Shown: positions 1 to 5,566, numbered from the stretch's first letter. The stretch: DNA of 6,952 nucleotides from an uncultured Desulfohalobiaceae bacterium (GCA_913055195.1 CAJXJU010000064.1:1-6952); one strand, 5' to 3'. Made by a program: numbers and translations. The notes: generated by a model not told the origin, from the sequence alone.

Positions 1-88
1 CGTTGTAGCGGTTGTAACCATTTGAAATCATTAGTTGTTCGCCTGTCCCCGCTAGATGTAATTTGCGAGTTTCGACTTTTTGCAGGCG
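1..88 (+). repeat. Repeat copy A, right half of a palindromic MITE-like element (cut by the window edge)
   Basis: This copy has the element's AT-rich core (1-36), the inner arm GTTCGCCTGTCCCCGC (37-52) and the outer arm ending in TTTTTGCAGGCG (to 88). Positions 1-55 are an exact reverse complement of 6898-6952. After an unlike spacer, 63-87 are again an exact reverse complement of 6863-6887. Compared with full-length copy C, its left arm and first inner arm are missing, so the element continues beyond base 1. It lies directly downstream of the permease gene, which stops at 114. The 25 bases between (89-113) show nothing recognisable. Its flank does not show the direct repeat seen around copy C. 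Confidence 0.88.
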
Positions 89-113
89 TCTCCTTCAATT
101 TGATGAGTGTAGC

Positions 114-1193
114 TTATAGTAAATAATTAAATAAATAACCTACCATTAAAATCCCCGTGCCTACAACAGCAATGAAAGTTAAGATAAGCGCTGGCTTTAA
201 TACTTTGCGCAAAATAAGCATTTCAGGCAGGGAAAGGGCAATAACGCTCATCATAAAGGCCAGGACAGTGCCAATGCTTGCCCCTTTTCCCAGAAGCGCC
301 TCCACAACGGGCACAATGCCAGCAGGACTGGAATACATGGGTATGCCAACCAGTACTGCTGCTGGAACAGACCACCAGGAGCTTTTATTCATGATGGCTG
401 CCATAAAAGTTTCAGGAACATAGCCGTGAATAAAAGCGCCCACAGCAATGCCCAGAACAACATAGAACCAGACTTTACCCACAATGTCTTTAACCGCGTT
501 TGCTCCATAGCGAATGCGTTCAGCCCAGGTTTTTGTATCTTCTGGTACGTCATCGGGATTGGTCCTTATGTGCCTGACCCAGTCTTCTATGTATTTTTCC
601 ATGGGCAGGCGTCCAATAATCCAGCCCGCAATAATGGCTATTACTAAACCAGTACCCATATACAGGGTCGCAATTTTCCAGCCCACAAGTCCATATAATA
701 GTACCACGGCAATTTCATTGACCATAGGTGCAGATATAAGAAAAGAAAAGGTTACGCCCAGAGGGATGCCAGCCGTTACAAAGCCGATAAACAAAGGTAT
801 GGCCGAACAGGTGCAAAAGGGAGTGAGTATGCCCAGAAGAGCTGCCATGATATTGCCCATGAACTCTTTTTTGCCGGTCAGCATTTTTCTGGTTCGCTCT
901 GGAGTAAAAAAGGAACGGATAATGCCCACAAAAAAGATGACCAGGCTCATCAACATGATTACCTTTGGAGTGTCATAAAAGAAAAATTGCAGTGCCCTGG
1001 CCAGATGAGTGTCTGGTTTAAGTCCCAGAAGGTCAAAGACCAGAAATTTAGAGAACCATAAAAGTTTATTATAAATGATGAACCACAATAAAAGGGCTGG
1101 AATTATAAGGGCCATGAGTTGGGCAGTGCTATTTAGATTATTATCAGACCCTGATTTTTCTTCACAGGCACAATTAATGTTAAGTGGCTTCAT
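114..1193 (-). CDS. YraQ/ArsP-type integral membrane permease (DUF318 family)
   Basis: The product is a 359-residue polytopic inner-membrane protein of the permease family PF03773 (DUF318/ArsP_1). I count about eight or nine hydrophobic segments, at roughly 25-44, 75-94, 112-140, 142-170, 178-196, 241-262, 275-300, 304-324 and 334-356, with a charged cytoplasmic-looking loop at 197-240. The family hallmark TPFCTCSAIPLF (124-135) carries a Cys-x-Cys pair at C127 and C129, followed by ISAPMVNE (153-160). A second Cys-x-Cys (C8, C10) lies in the N-terminal tail. Family members are linked to efflux of arsenicals or other thiol-binding toxicants, but the true substrate is not known here. I chose the ATG at 1193, not the in-frame ATG at 1223, because AAGGAG (1201-1206) is 7 bases upstream of it, and the longer form would start inside arsR with no ribosome site. 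It is the second gene of the arsR operon. Confidence 0.9.
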   Translation of the reverse strand: MKPLNINCACEEKSGSDNNLNSTAQLMALIIPALLLWFIIYNKLLWFSKFLVFDLLGLKPDTHLARALQFFFYDTPKVIMLMSLVIFFVGIIRSFFTPERTRKMLTGKKEFMGNIMAALLGILTPFCTCSAIPLFIGFVTAGIPLGVTFSFLISAPMVNEIAVVLLYGLVGWKIATLYMGTGLVIAIIAGWIIGRLPMEKYIEDWVRHIRTNPDDVPEDTKTWAERIRYGANAVKDIVGKVWFYVVLGIAVGAFIHGYVPETFMAAIMNKSSWWSVPAAVLVGIPMYSSPAGIVPVVEALLGKGASIGTVLAFMMSVIALSLPEMLILRKVLKPALILTFIAVVGTGILMVGYLFNYLL

Positions 1194-1197
1194 TATT

Positions 1198-1566
1198 TTA
1201 CTCCTTCTTGCAAATATTTTCACGAGATATGTTTTTTAATGAGGCTAATAAATTTGTTATCTCTGGATCATCATTTAACCATTGTTTTAGATGCGCAAGC
1301 ATGGTTCGGGCATAAACAGAAGTGTCATTAGTGTGAGTGGCGGTAACAGAGTTGACCAGTCGGTAGTTTACCCACATGCCTTCTTTAGTGCTTTGTACAA
1401 GCCCTGCATCCTCCAATATCTTTAAGTGTTTAGAGATAGTAGGCTGGGCCAGGCCCAGGGCAGCCTGGATCTCGCATACGCACATTTCTTTTTGTTCCAG
1501 TATCTTGATAATCTTGACCCGATTTGGGTCTGATAGGGCCTTCATGGTTTTTAAAAAATGTTTCAT
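1198..1566 (-). CDS. ArsR/SmtB-family metal(loid)-sensing transcriptional repressor
   Basis: This 122-residue protein has a winged helix-turn-helix fold typical of ArsR/SmtB repressors. It opens with a short helix and SDPNRVKIIKIL (12-23). The CVC motif (C29, C31) stands at the position of the classical alpha-3 arsenic site. The recognition helix is QPTISKHLKIL (41-51), and the beta-hairpin wing follows with EGMWVNYRL. The classical ELCVCDLC motif has a third cysteine; here that position is Q34. The only other cysteine is C119, four residues from the end. Effector specificity is therefore uncertain: a two-thiol site, or one using C119, is an inference. The start ATG at 1566 has GGAG (1575-1578) 8 bases upstream. 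The stop codon is 4 bases before the permease start and the permease ribosome site lies inside the last arsR codons, so the two genes are translationally coupled. The adjacent palindrome suggests autoregulation. Confidence 0.95.
   Translation of the reverse strand: MKHFLKTMKALSDPNRVKIIKILEQKEMCVCEIQAALGLAQPTISKHLKILEDAGLVQSTKEGMWVNYRLVNSVTATHTNDTSVYARTMLAHLKQWLNDDPEITNLLASLKNISRENICKKE
1201..1206 (-). promoter_or_regulatory. Ribosome binding site of the permease inside the 3' end of arsR
   Basis: AAGGAG is read on the minus strand, 7 bases before the ATG at 1193. It overlaps the final lysine and glutamate codons of arsR. It decides the permease start against the longer in-frame ATG at 1223, and implies coupled translation of the two genes. 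Confidence 0.85.
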
Positions 1567-1583
1567 AGGCTTATCTCCATATT

Positions 1584-1621
1584 GCTATATGGAAATATAG
1601 CGTTTTTGTTTTGGTTGTCAA
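1584..1621 (-). promoter_or_regulatory. Promoter and palindromic operator of the arsR-permease operon
   Basis: On the minus strand a perfect -35 TTGACA (1616-1621) is separated by 16 bases from a -10 TATATT (1594-1599). A perfect 18-bp inverted repeat, GCTATAT-4-ATATAGC (1584-1601), covers the whole -10 box. A second perfect inverted repeat, CCATAT-4-ATATGG (1577-1592), overlaps it and runs into the GGAG ribosome site of arsR. AT-rich ATA/TAT dyads over the -10 box are usual operators for ArsR-family repressors, so autorepression is the obvious reading. No second promoter for the permease is seen. Confidence 0.82.
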
Positions 1622-1691
1622 GATGTTTTTGATGATTTTATGAGATTGAAATGTCAGATGCTTTGTTTGATTTTTTGTGTTATTTATTGTA

Positions 1692-1728
1692 ACCTCCATT
1701 ACCGTAATCGCCATTACAGTAAGGAGGT
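1692..1728 (+). promoter_or_regulatory. Hairpin sequestering the ATPase ribosome binding site
   Basis: The leader just before the ATPase GTG start folds on itself. ACCTCC (1692-1697) pairs with GGAGGT (1723-1728), TTAC (1699-1702) with GTAA (1719-1722), and GTAAT (1704-1708) with ATTAC (1713-1717), closed by a CGCC loop. That gives 15 base pairs with one bulged A (1698) and one C/A mismatch (1703/1718). The anti-Shine-Dalgarno arm covers nearly all of AAGGAGG, 5 bases before the GTG. The same stretch is also two tandem 9-bp palindromes, TTACCGTAA (1699-1707) and TTACAGTAA (1714-1722), so a protein operator is an alternative. The pairing is seen directly; the regulatory role is inferred. Confidence 0.6.
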
Positions 1729-1732
1729 GCTT

Positions 1733-3112
1733 GTGAAGTTTTATGATCGAGAAGTCGAGTTAAGGTTATTGCGTAAGATAAAATCCATGTCATTAGACTA
1801 CTCAAAAATGACGACCATAGTTGGTCGCCGCAGGATTGGCAAGACCAGGCTTATCCTGGAGGCAATTAAGGATGAGCTTTATGTTTATTTTTTTGTCTCC
1901 AGAAAGTCGGAAGCCTTATTGTGCGCGGAATTTGTGGAAGAGATTAAGGCCAGGTTAAAGATTCCGATCTTTGGTGAAATAAAATCTTTTAAGGATATTT
2001 TTGCCCTGCTGCTTGAGTTTTCCAGGAACCATCCACTTACTGTTGTTATTGATGAATTTCAGGATTTTTATTTCATAAATCCATCAGTTTATTCTTCTAT
2101 TCAGCACTTGTGGGACATGAACAAGGATAGTTCAAAAATGCATCTTATCCTTTGCGGTTCAATTTATACTTTAATGAAAAAAATTTTTGAGCAAAGCAAG
2201 CAACCTTTGTTCGGTCGTACAGATAAGAGAATCATGCTCAAGCCATTTTCGCCTGAAATCCTGGCCAGGATATTAAGAGATTTTGATAGTTTTAGCCCTG
2301 AAAATTTATTGTCATTTTATATTATAACCGGAGGTATAGCCAAATATGTGGAACTCATGACTAATGAGCGGGCGTTTAGTCTAAGTGATATGCTGGATGT
2401 AATATTGGATGAGAATAGTCTTTTTCTCGATGAAGGTAAAAATTTGTTAATAGAGGAATTTGGTAAAGAATATGCCACTTATTTTTCCATTTTATCGCTT
2501 ATTTCTTCTTCCAGAACATCAAGAAGAGAAATAGAATCAGTTTTGCAAAAGAATATTGGTGGATATCTTGAACGGCTGGAGAATGAATATCATCTTATAA
2601 CACGGATTAAACCAATTCTGGCTAAACCAGCATCAAGAAATCAGAAGTATGTTCTTGAAGATAATTTTTTGAATTTCTGGTTTCGTTTTATTTATAAGTA
2701 CAGATCAACCATTGAGATAGGTAATTTTAACTATGTCAAAAAAGTTATTAAAAGAGATTTTTCCACCTTTGCAGGAAAATTTTTAGAAAAGATGTTTATC
2801 CATTTTTTGGCTTCGAGCAACAAATATACGGATATTGGCTCATACTGGGAGCGAGGCAATCAGAATGAAATTGATATTGTAGCCATCAATAAAGAGACAA
2901 AAAAGGTTCTTCTTGCAGAAGTCAAATTGAGACCGGAAAAACTGAATACCAGGATATTGCCTGTAAAAGCCAGAAAACTTTTTTCTTTGCTTAAGGATTA
3001 TGAGTTTGAATTTAAGGGATTTTCTTTAGAAGATGTACCTTTGTTTGTAGATTCTGCCTGCAAAAAGTCGCAACCCGGAAAATACAGTTTGCGGGGACAG
3101 GCGAACAGGTAA
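1733..3112 (+). CDS. Archaeal-type AAA ATPase with C-terminal DUF234/PD-(D/E)xK-like domain; C-terminus encoded by a repeat element
   Basis: This 459-residue predicted cytoplasmic protein belongs to the archaeal-ATPase (PF01637) plus DUF234 (PF03008) group. The Walker A motif is GRRRIGKT (31-38) and Walker B is TVVIDEFQ (103-110, D107/E108). It is followed by the family motifs LILCGS (138-143) and PLFGR (158-162). The middle has winged-helix character, then EDNFLNFWFRF (309-319). The C-terminal domain has EIDIVA (379-384) and LLAEVK (393-398), an E-x-D...E-x-K arrangement like PD-(D/E)xK nucleases. The cellular role of the family is unknown; mobile-element and defence roles have been suggested. 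I chose GTG at 1733 because AAGGAGG (1721-1727) lies 5 bases upstream and the domain begins at once (MKFYDREVEL); the in-frame ATG at 1640 has no ribosome site. Residues 442-459 and the stop codon come from repeat copy B. Base composition is clearly more AT-rich than its neighbours, suggesting horizontal acquisition. Confidence 0.88.
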   Translation: MKFYDREVELRLLRKIKSMSLDYSKMTTIVGRRRIGKTRLILEAIKDELYVYFFVSRKSEALLCAEFVEEIKARLKIPIFGEIKSFKDIFALLLEFSRNHPLTVVIDEFQDFYFINPSVYSSIQHLWDMNKDSSKMHLILCGSIYTLMKKIFEQSKQPLFGRTDKRIMLKPFSPEILARILRDFDSFSPENLLSFYIITGGIAKYVELMTNERAFSLSDMLDVILDENSLFLDEGKNLLIEEFGKEYATYFSILSLISSSRTSRREIESVLQKNIGGYLERLENEYHLITRIKPILAKPASRNQKYVLEDNFLNFWFRFIYKYRSTIEIGNFNYVKKVIKRDFSTFAGKFLEKMFIHFLASSNKYTDIGSYWERGNQNEIDIVAINKETKKVLLAEVKLRPEKLNTRILPVKARKLFSLLKDYEFEFKGFSLEDVPLFVDSACKKSQPGKYSLRGQANR

Positions 3113-3175
3113 TAATTTCAAATAGTTATAACCGTCAAACGCTCGCTATCGCTGTTCGCCTGTCCCCACTTTTTG
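3056..3175 (-). repeat. Repeat copy B, MITE-like palindromic element between two convergent genes
   Basis: From the left: GCCTGCAAAAAGTCG (3056-3070), a diverged arm, GCGGGGACAGGCGAAC (3091-3106), a 47-base core, then GTTCGCCTGTCCCC (3154-3167). The distal outer arm is almost gone: only ACTTTTT (3168-3174) follows. The core is in the opposite orientation to copies A and C. Relative to C it carries about nine extra bases, giving CGCTCGCTATCGCT at 3140-3153. The proximal arm overlaps the 3' end of the ATPase gene. The inner 14-bp inverted repeat, followed on the plus strand by five T residues (3170-3174), could end transcription of the ATPase and perhaps of the convergent PaaK-like gene, although the 47-base loop is long for an intrinsic terminator. 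Confidence 0.85.
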
Positions 3176-3186
3176 GTTGAATATCC

Positions 3187-4434
3187 CTACTCCCATACGC
3201 GTTTATCCACAATTTTTCCAGGTTCCTCAAGCTCTTCATGGGCGGATAGGACTTTCAGAACAGGAAGGAGTTTAATTTTTTCCTTAAACGCGGCAATGAG
3301 TTTTTTTTCGTCAAGGCCATCTCTGGCCTGGACATAGAGGGTAAGGGTATCCTTCCCCTGGGGATTGGTTAAAGTTAATTGCCAGTTAATAATCACCGGG
3401 AATTCAGCCATGACCTGGCTTACCTGATGTTGATAGACAAATTGTCCTTTAACCTTGGCCGTACTATCAGTGCGGCCAAAGATTCCCTTAATCCTGGGGG
3501 CACTGCGTCCGCACGGACATGGTGAATAGTCAATGGCGGCTAAATCACCAGTAGCAAAACGTATTAATGGATAAGTTGTGGAAAATGGCGTGACCACAAC
3601 CTCGCCAATCTCACCTGGAACCACTGGTTCTCCAGTGCCAGGATGGCAGATTTCTACCCAACACCTGGTGGAGAGGTGCATACCCTGAGCTTCTGGACAT
3701 TCATAAGCAATACAGCCCACGTCGGCTGTTCCATAGCCCTGGCGGACAACCATACCAAACATCTCTTCCACTTCGTTACGTAAAGATGGAGTTAGTATTT
3801 CTGCTGCCACAAAGGCTACCTGGAGATTGAAATCTTTTTTTAAATCAAGGCCCGCAGCTTTTGCTTTTTTGGCAATTGTTTTTAAGTAACTGGCCATGCC
3901 CACAAAGCCAGTAGCTTTGAGCCTGGTAAGCAAGGTGATCTGCGCTTCAGTATTGCCGGGACCGGTCGGGATAACTGCACAGCCTAGCTTGCGTAAGGGC
4001 TGCTCCAACATTAGACCGGCAGGAGTCATGTGATAGCTGAAGGTCATTTGCACAATATCTTTAGGCCTGAAACCTGCGGCATAAAAGGCTTCTGCCCAGC
4101 CCCAATAATCGTCATCAGTGCCTTCTGGATCAAGAATAGGACCGGGGGACATGTAGATATGGGCAAGATTGCCTAAGTCCGTGGTCAGGAGCTGGTTTAT
4201 ATCTTCTTCCTGGAGGGTGATTAAATTTTTTTTGGGTAGGGGAGGGATGGCCAGAAAATCTTTTTCCGAAGTGATATCCCGGGGTGAAATTCCTGCTTTG
4301 TGCAATCTATTTTTAAATTCTCGGCATTTCTCAGCGGCAAGTTGAATAATATTTTGTAATCTGGTCCATTTATCGCTTTTGAGTTCCTCCCGGCTTTTTA
4401 TCTCCAGGTCATGGTAATAACCTGTCGTGCGCAT
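3187..4434 (-). CDS. Phenylacetate-CoA ligase-like (PaaK family) adenylate-forming enzyme
   Basis: This 415-residue cytoplasmic enzyme is near the usual PaaK length of about 430. Visible ANL-superfamily motifs are YGTADVG (234-240, adenylate binding), FATGD (293-297), CPCGR (306-310), IFGRTDSTAKVKG (318-330, hinge region) and a C-terminal PGKIVDKR (405-412) in the place of the catalytic-lysine motif. Cysteines C241, C246, C306 and C308 could form a metal site. The phosphate-binding loop is atypical: where PaaK has a Ser/Gly/Thr-rich SSGTTGKPT motif, this protein has YMSPGPILDPEG (94-105). It probably activates a carboxylic acid, aromatic or branched, to its CoA thioester, but the substrate cannot be told. 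AAGGAGG (4444-4450) lies 9 bases before the ATG at 4434. It is the last gene after the substrate-binding protein and livF, an arrangement that suggests import and then CoA activation of the same acid. Confidence 0.85.
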   Translation of the reverse strand: MRTTGYYHDLEIKSREELKSDKWTRLQNIIQLAAEKCREFKNRLHKAGISPRDITSEKDFLAIPPLPKKNLITLQEEDINQLLTTDLGNLAHIYMSPGPILDPEGTDDDYWGWAEAFYAAGFRPKDIVQMTFSYHMTPAGLMLEQPLRKLGCAVIPTGPGNTEAQITLLTRLKATGFVGMASYLKTIAKKAKAAGLDLKKDFNLQVAFVAAEILTPSLRNEVEEMFGMVVRQGYGTADVGCIAYECPEAQGMHLSTRCWVEICHPGTGEPVVPGEIGEVVVTPFSTTYPLIRFATGDLAAIDYSPCPCGRSAPRIKGIFGRTDSTAKVKGQFVYQHQVSQVMAEFPVIINWQLTLTNPQGKDTLTLYVQARDGLDEKKLIAAFKEKIKLLPVLKVLSAHEELEEPGKIVDKRVWE

Positions 4435-4442
4435 CTTCTTTC

Positions 4443-4478
4443 TCCTCCTTCATCCTTCCTCCTTCCTCCTTCATCCTT
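4443..4478 (-). repeat. Polypurine tandem repeat with three Shine-Dalgarno copies before the PaaK-like gene
   Basis: The 49-base gap between livF and the PaaK-like gene is almost purely purine on the transcribed sense. A 15-bp direct repeat occurs at 4443-4457 and 4464-4478 (21-bp period). AAGGAGG is present three times: 4444-4450, 4458-4464 and 4465-4471. Only the first is at working distance (9 bases) from the ATG at 4434. Two ATGs inside the repeat (4453, 4474) open a 21-codon reading frame that ends inside the PaaK-like gene in another frame. A protein-coding role for it is unlikely. Confidence 0.7.
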
Positions 4479-4483
4479 TCTTC

Positions 4484-5281
4484 CTACCCCAGCCATCTTT
4501 TGCGGCGGCGATAATGTTTGACCTGACGATAACTTTTCTTTTCTCCCGCATGTCCCATGCCAAGGTAAAATTCCTGTACATCGGGGTTGTTGAGAAGTTC
4601 CTGAGCCGGGCCATCTAAAACTATACGGCCATTTTCCATGATGTATCCGTAGCTGGCAATATTCAGGGCCACTCTGGCATTTTGTTCCACCAGAAGCACG
4701 GTGGTTTGCTGTTCCTTATTAATTTTGGCTATAATATTAAAAATTTCCTCCACAAGCAAAGGAGCCAGACCAAGAGACGGTTCATCCAGGAGCAGCAGCT
4801 TGGGTTCTGCCATCAAAGCCCTGCCAATAGCCAGCATTTGCTGCTCTCCACCAGATAGATAGCCAGCCCATTGTTTACGTCTTTCTTTGAGTCTTGGAAA
4901 GTAGCTAAAGACCATTTCCAGGTTTCTTGCAAAGTGACTGCCTGGCCGGGTAAATGCACCACAACGTAAATTTTCTTCTACTGTCAGTTCTTCAAAGACC
5001 CGGCGGCCTTCCATAACCTGAAAAATACCCATACGCACAATCTTTTCCGGCGTAAGATTGTGAATGGGATGTTCTTCATAGATGATGGAACCTTCTGTGA
5101 CTTCTCCATCTTCACTGAGAAGAAGACCTGAAATGGCCTTTAAAGTGGTAGATTTGCCAGCCCCATTAGCTCCTAAAAGGGCAGTGATTTTCCCTCTGGC
5201 TACATTGAGAGACAATCCTTTAAGAACCAGGATTACATCATTGTAAACTACTTCCAGGTTAGCCACCTGCAACAAATCCAT
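4484..5281 (-). CDS. livF: LivF-type branched-chain amino acid/acid ABC transporter ATPase
   Basis: This is the 265-residue ATP-hydrolysing subunit of a Liv-type (HAAT family) importer, acting at the inner face of the cytoplasmic membrane. The Walker A motif is GANGAGKST (37-45), the Q-loop region FQVMEGRRVF (87-96) is typical of LivF, the signature is LSGGE (142-146), Walker B is LLLLDEPSLGLAP (162-174) and the switch region is LLVEQNA (196-202). Usual LivF length is about 235. The extra residues form a basic tail (roughly 243-265, ending in YRRRKRWLG) of a type I associate with deltaproteobacterial homologues. I chose ATG at 5281: AAGGA lies 8 bases upstream and LivF homology starts at once. 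The longer in-frame ATG at 5407 would translate a hairpin and has no ribosome site. The gene lies between the substrate-binding gene and the PaaK-like gene; LivG, LivH and LivM are not in the window. Confidence 0.92.
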   Translation of the reverse strand: MDLLQVANLEVVYNDVILVLKGLSLNVARGKITALLGANGAGKSTTLKAISGLLLSEDGEVTEGSIIYEEHPIHNLTPEKIVRMGIFQVMEGRRVFEELTVEENLRCGAFTRPGSHFARNLEMVFSYFPRLKERRKQWAGYLSGGEQQMLAIGRALMAEPKLLLLDEPSLGLAPLLVEEIFNIIAKINKEQQTTVLLVEQNARVALNIASYGYIMENGRIVLDGPAQELLNNPDVQEFYLGMGHAGEKKSYRQVKHYRRRKRWLG

Positions 5282-5311
5282 TCTTAACGTCCTTTTTATA
5301 TTGTGTGGAAA

Positions 5312-5361
5312 TAATTGAAGAGTGTGAGTGCCTGCTTGCCAGCACTCACACTCTTCAATTA
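5312..5361. repeat. Perfect 20-bp hairpin in the livF leader
   Basis: The arm at 5312-5331 is the exact reverse complement of 5342-5361, with a 10-base loop (5332-5341). A further diverged copy of the right arm lies at 5369-5383 (13 of 15 bases as in 5342-5356), sharing ACTCACACT. The left arm could therefore pair with either. In the sense of transcription (minus strand) no T-run follows the hairpin, so it is not a standard intrinsic terminator. It lies 30 bases upstream of the livF start. Possible roles are mRNA stabilisation or processing between the substrate-binding gene and livF, attenuation, or another insertion element; none is proven. Confidence 0.75.
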
Positions 5362-5392
5362 CAGTCAAGTACTCACACTGTTCGCAAATCGG

Positions 5393-5413
5393 GGCAAATT
5401 GCCGCAATTTGCC
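5393..5413. repeat. Short inverted repeat beside repeat copy C
   Basis: GGCAAATTG (5393-5401) and CAATTTGCC (5405-5413) form a perfect 9-bp stem with a 3-base CCG loop. It lies ten bases from the left end of copy C, in the 285-base gap between livF and the substrate-binding gene. No T-run follows on either strand. It is distinct in sequence from the MITE-like element. Its function is unknown. Confidence 0.55.
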
Positions 5414-5423
5414 GCTTCATTAT

Positions 5424-5563
5424 GAGTCGCCTGCAAAAAGTAAATTTGTTCGTGCGGGGACAGGCGAACGAGCGTTGTGACAGTTGTAACTATTTGAAAT
5501 TATTAGCCGTTCGCCTGTCCCCGCAAGCTGTAATTTGCGAGTTTCGAGTTTTTGCAGGCGACT
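5424..5563 (+). mobile_element. Repeat copy C, full-length MITE-like palindromic element with flanking direct repeats
   Basis: This is the only complete copy in the window, about 140 bp. The terminal inverted repeat is AGTCGCCTGCAAAAA (5425-5439 against 5549-5563 reversed). The inner inverted repeat is GCGGGGACAGGCGAAC (5454-5469) and its exact complement (5509-5524), around a 39-base AT-rich core (5470-5508) that sets the orientation. CTTCATTAT stands immediately left (5415-5423) and again at the right edge (5562-5570), overlapping the last two element bases. This is consistent with a target-site duplication of 7-9 bp. It carries no reading frame of its own and would need a transposase supplied elsewhere. 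The right duplicate contains the stop codon (5567-5569) of the substrate-binding gene. Confidence 0.85.
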
Positions 5564-5566
5564 TCA

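Noticed and set aside
426..978. Plus-strand open frames opposite the permease, and similar ones opposite arsR, livF and the substrate-binding gene (for example 4427-4618, 5305-5920 and 6356-6571)
   Set aside because: They are antisense to well-supported genes, have no ribosome sites or recognisable domains, and some run through the repeats.
1194..1223. Ten extra N-terminal residues on the permease from the ATG at 1223
   Set aside because: That start lies inside arsR with no ribosome site, while the ATG at 1193 has AAGGAG at 7 bases.
1699..1722. CRISPR-like or iteron array from TTACCGTAA/TTACAGTAA
   Set aside because: There are only two 9-bp units, with no further copies nearby and no replication or Cas genes.
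1640..1732. A 31-residue N-terminal extension (hydrophobic, Cys-rich) on the ATPase from the ATG at 1640
   Set aside because: There is no ribosome site there. AAGGAGG stands just before the GTG at 1733, and the conserved domain starts directly after that GTG.
4434..4474. A 21-codon leader peptide (ATG at 4474 running into the PaaK-like gene out of frame)
   Set aside because: It consists of the purine repeat itself and shows no regulatory codon pattern; chance is the simplest explanation.
5312..5361. The 20-bp hairpin as an intrinsic terminator of the substrate-binding gene
   Set aside because: No T-run follows the stem on the minus strand, and livF follows in the same direction after 30 bases.
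5282..5407. A longer LivF starting at 5407
   Set aside because: The extra 42 residues would translate the perfect hairpin and a short inverted repeat. The ATG at 5281 has its own AAGGA and matches the family start.
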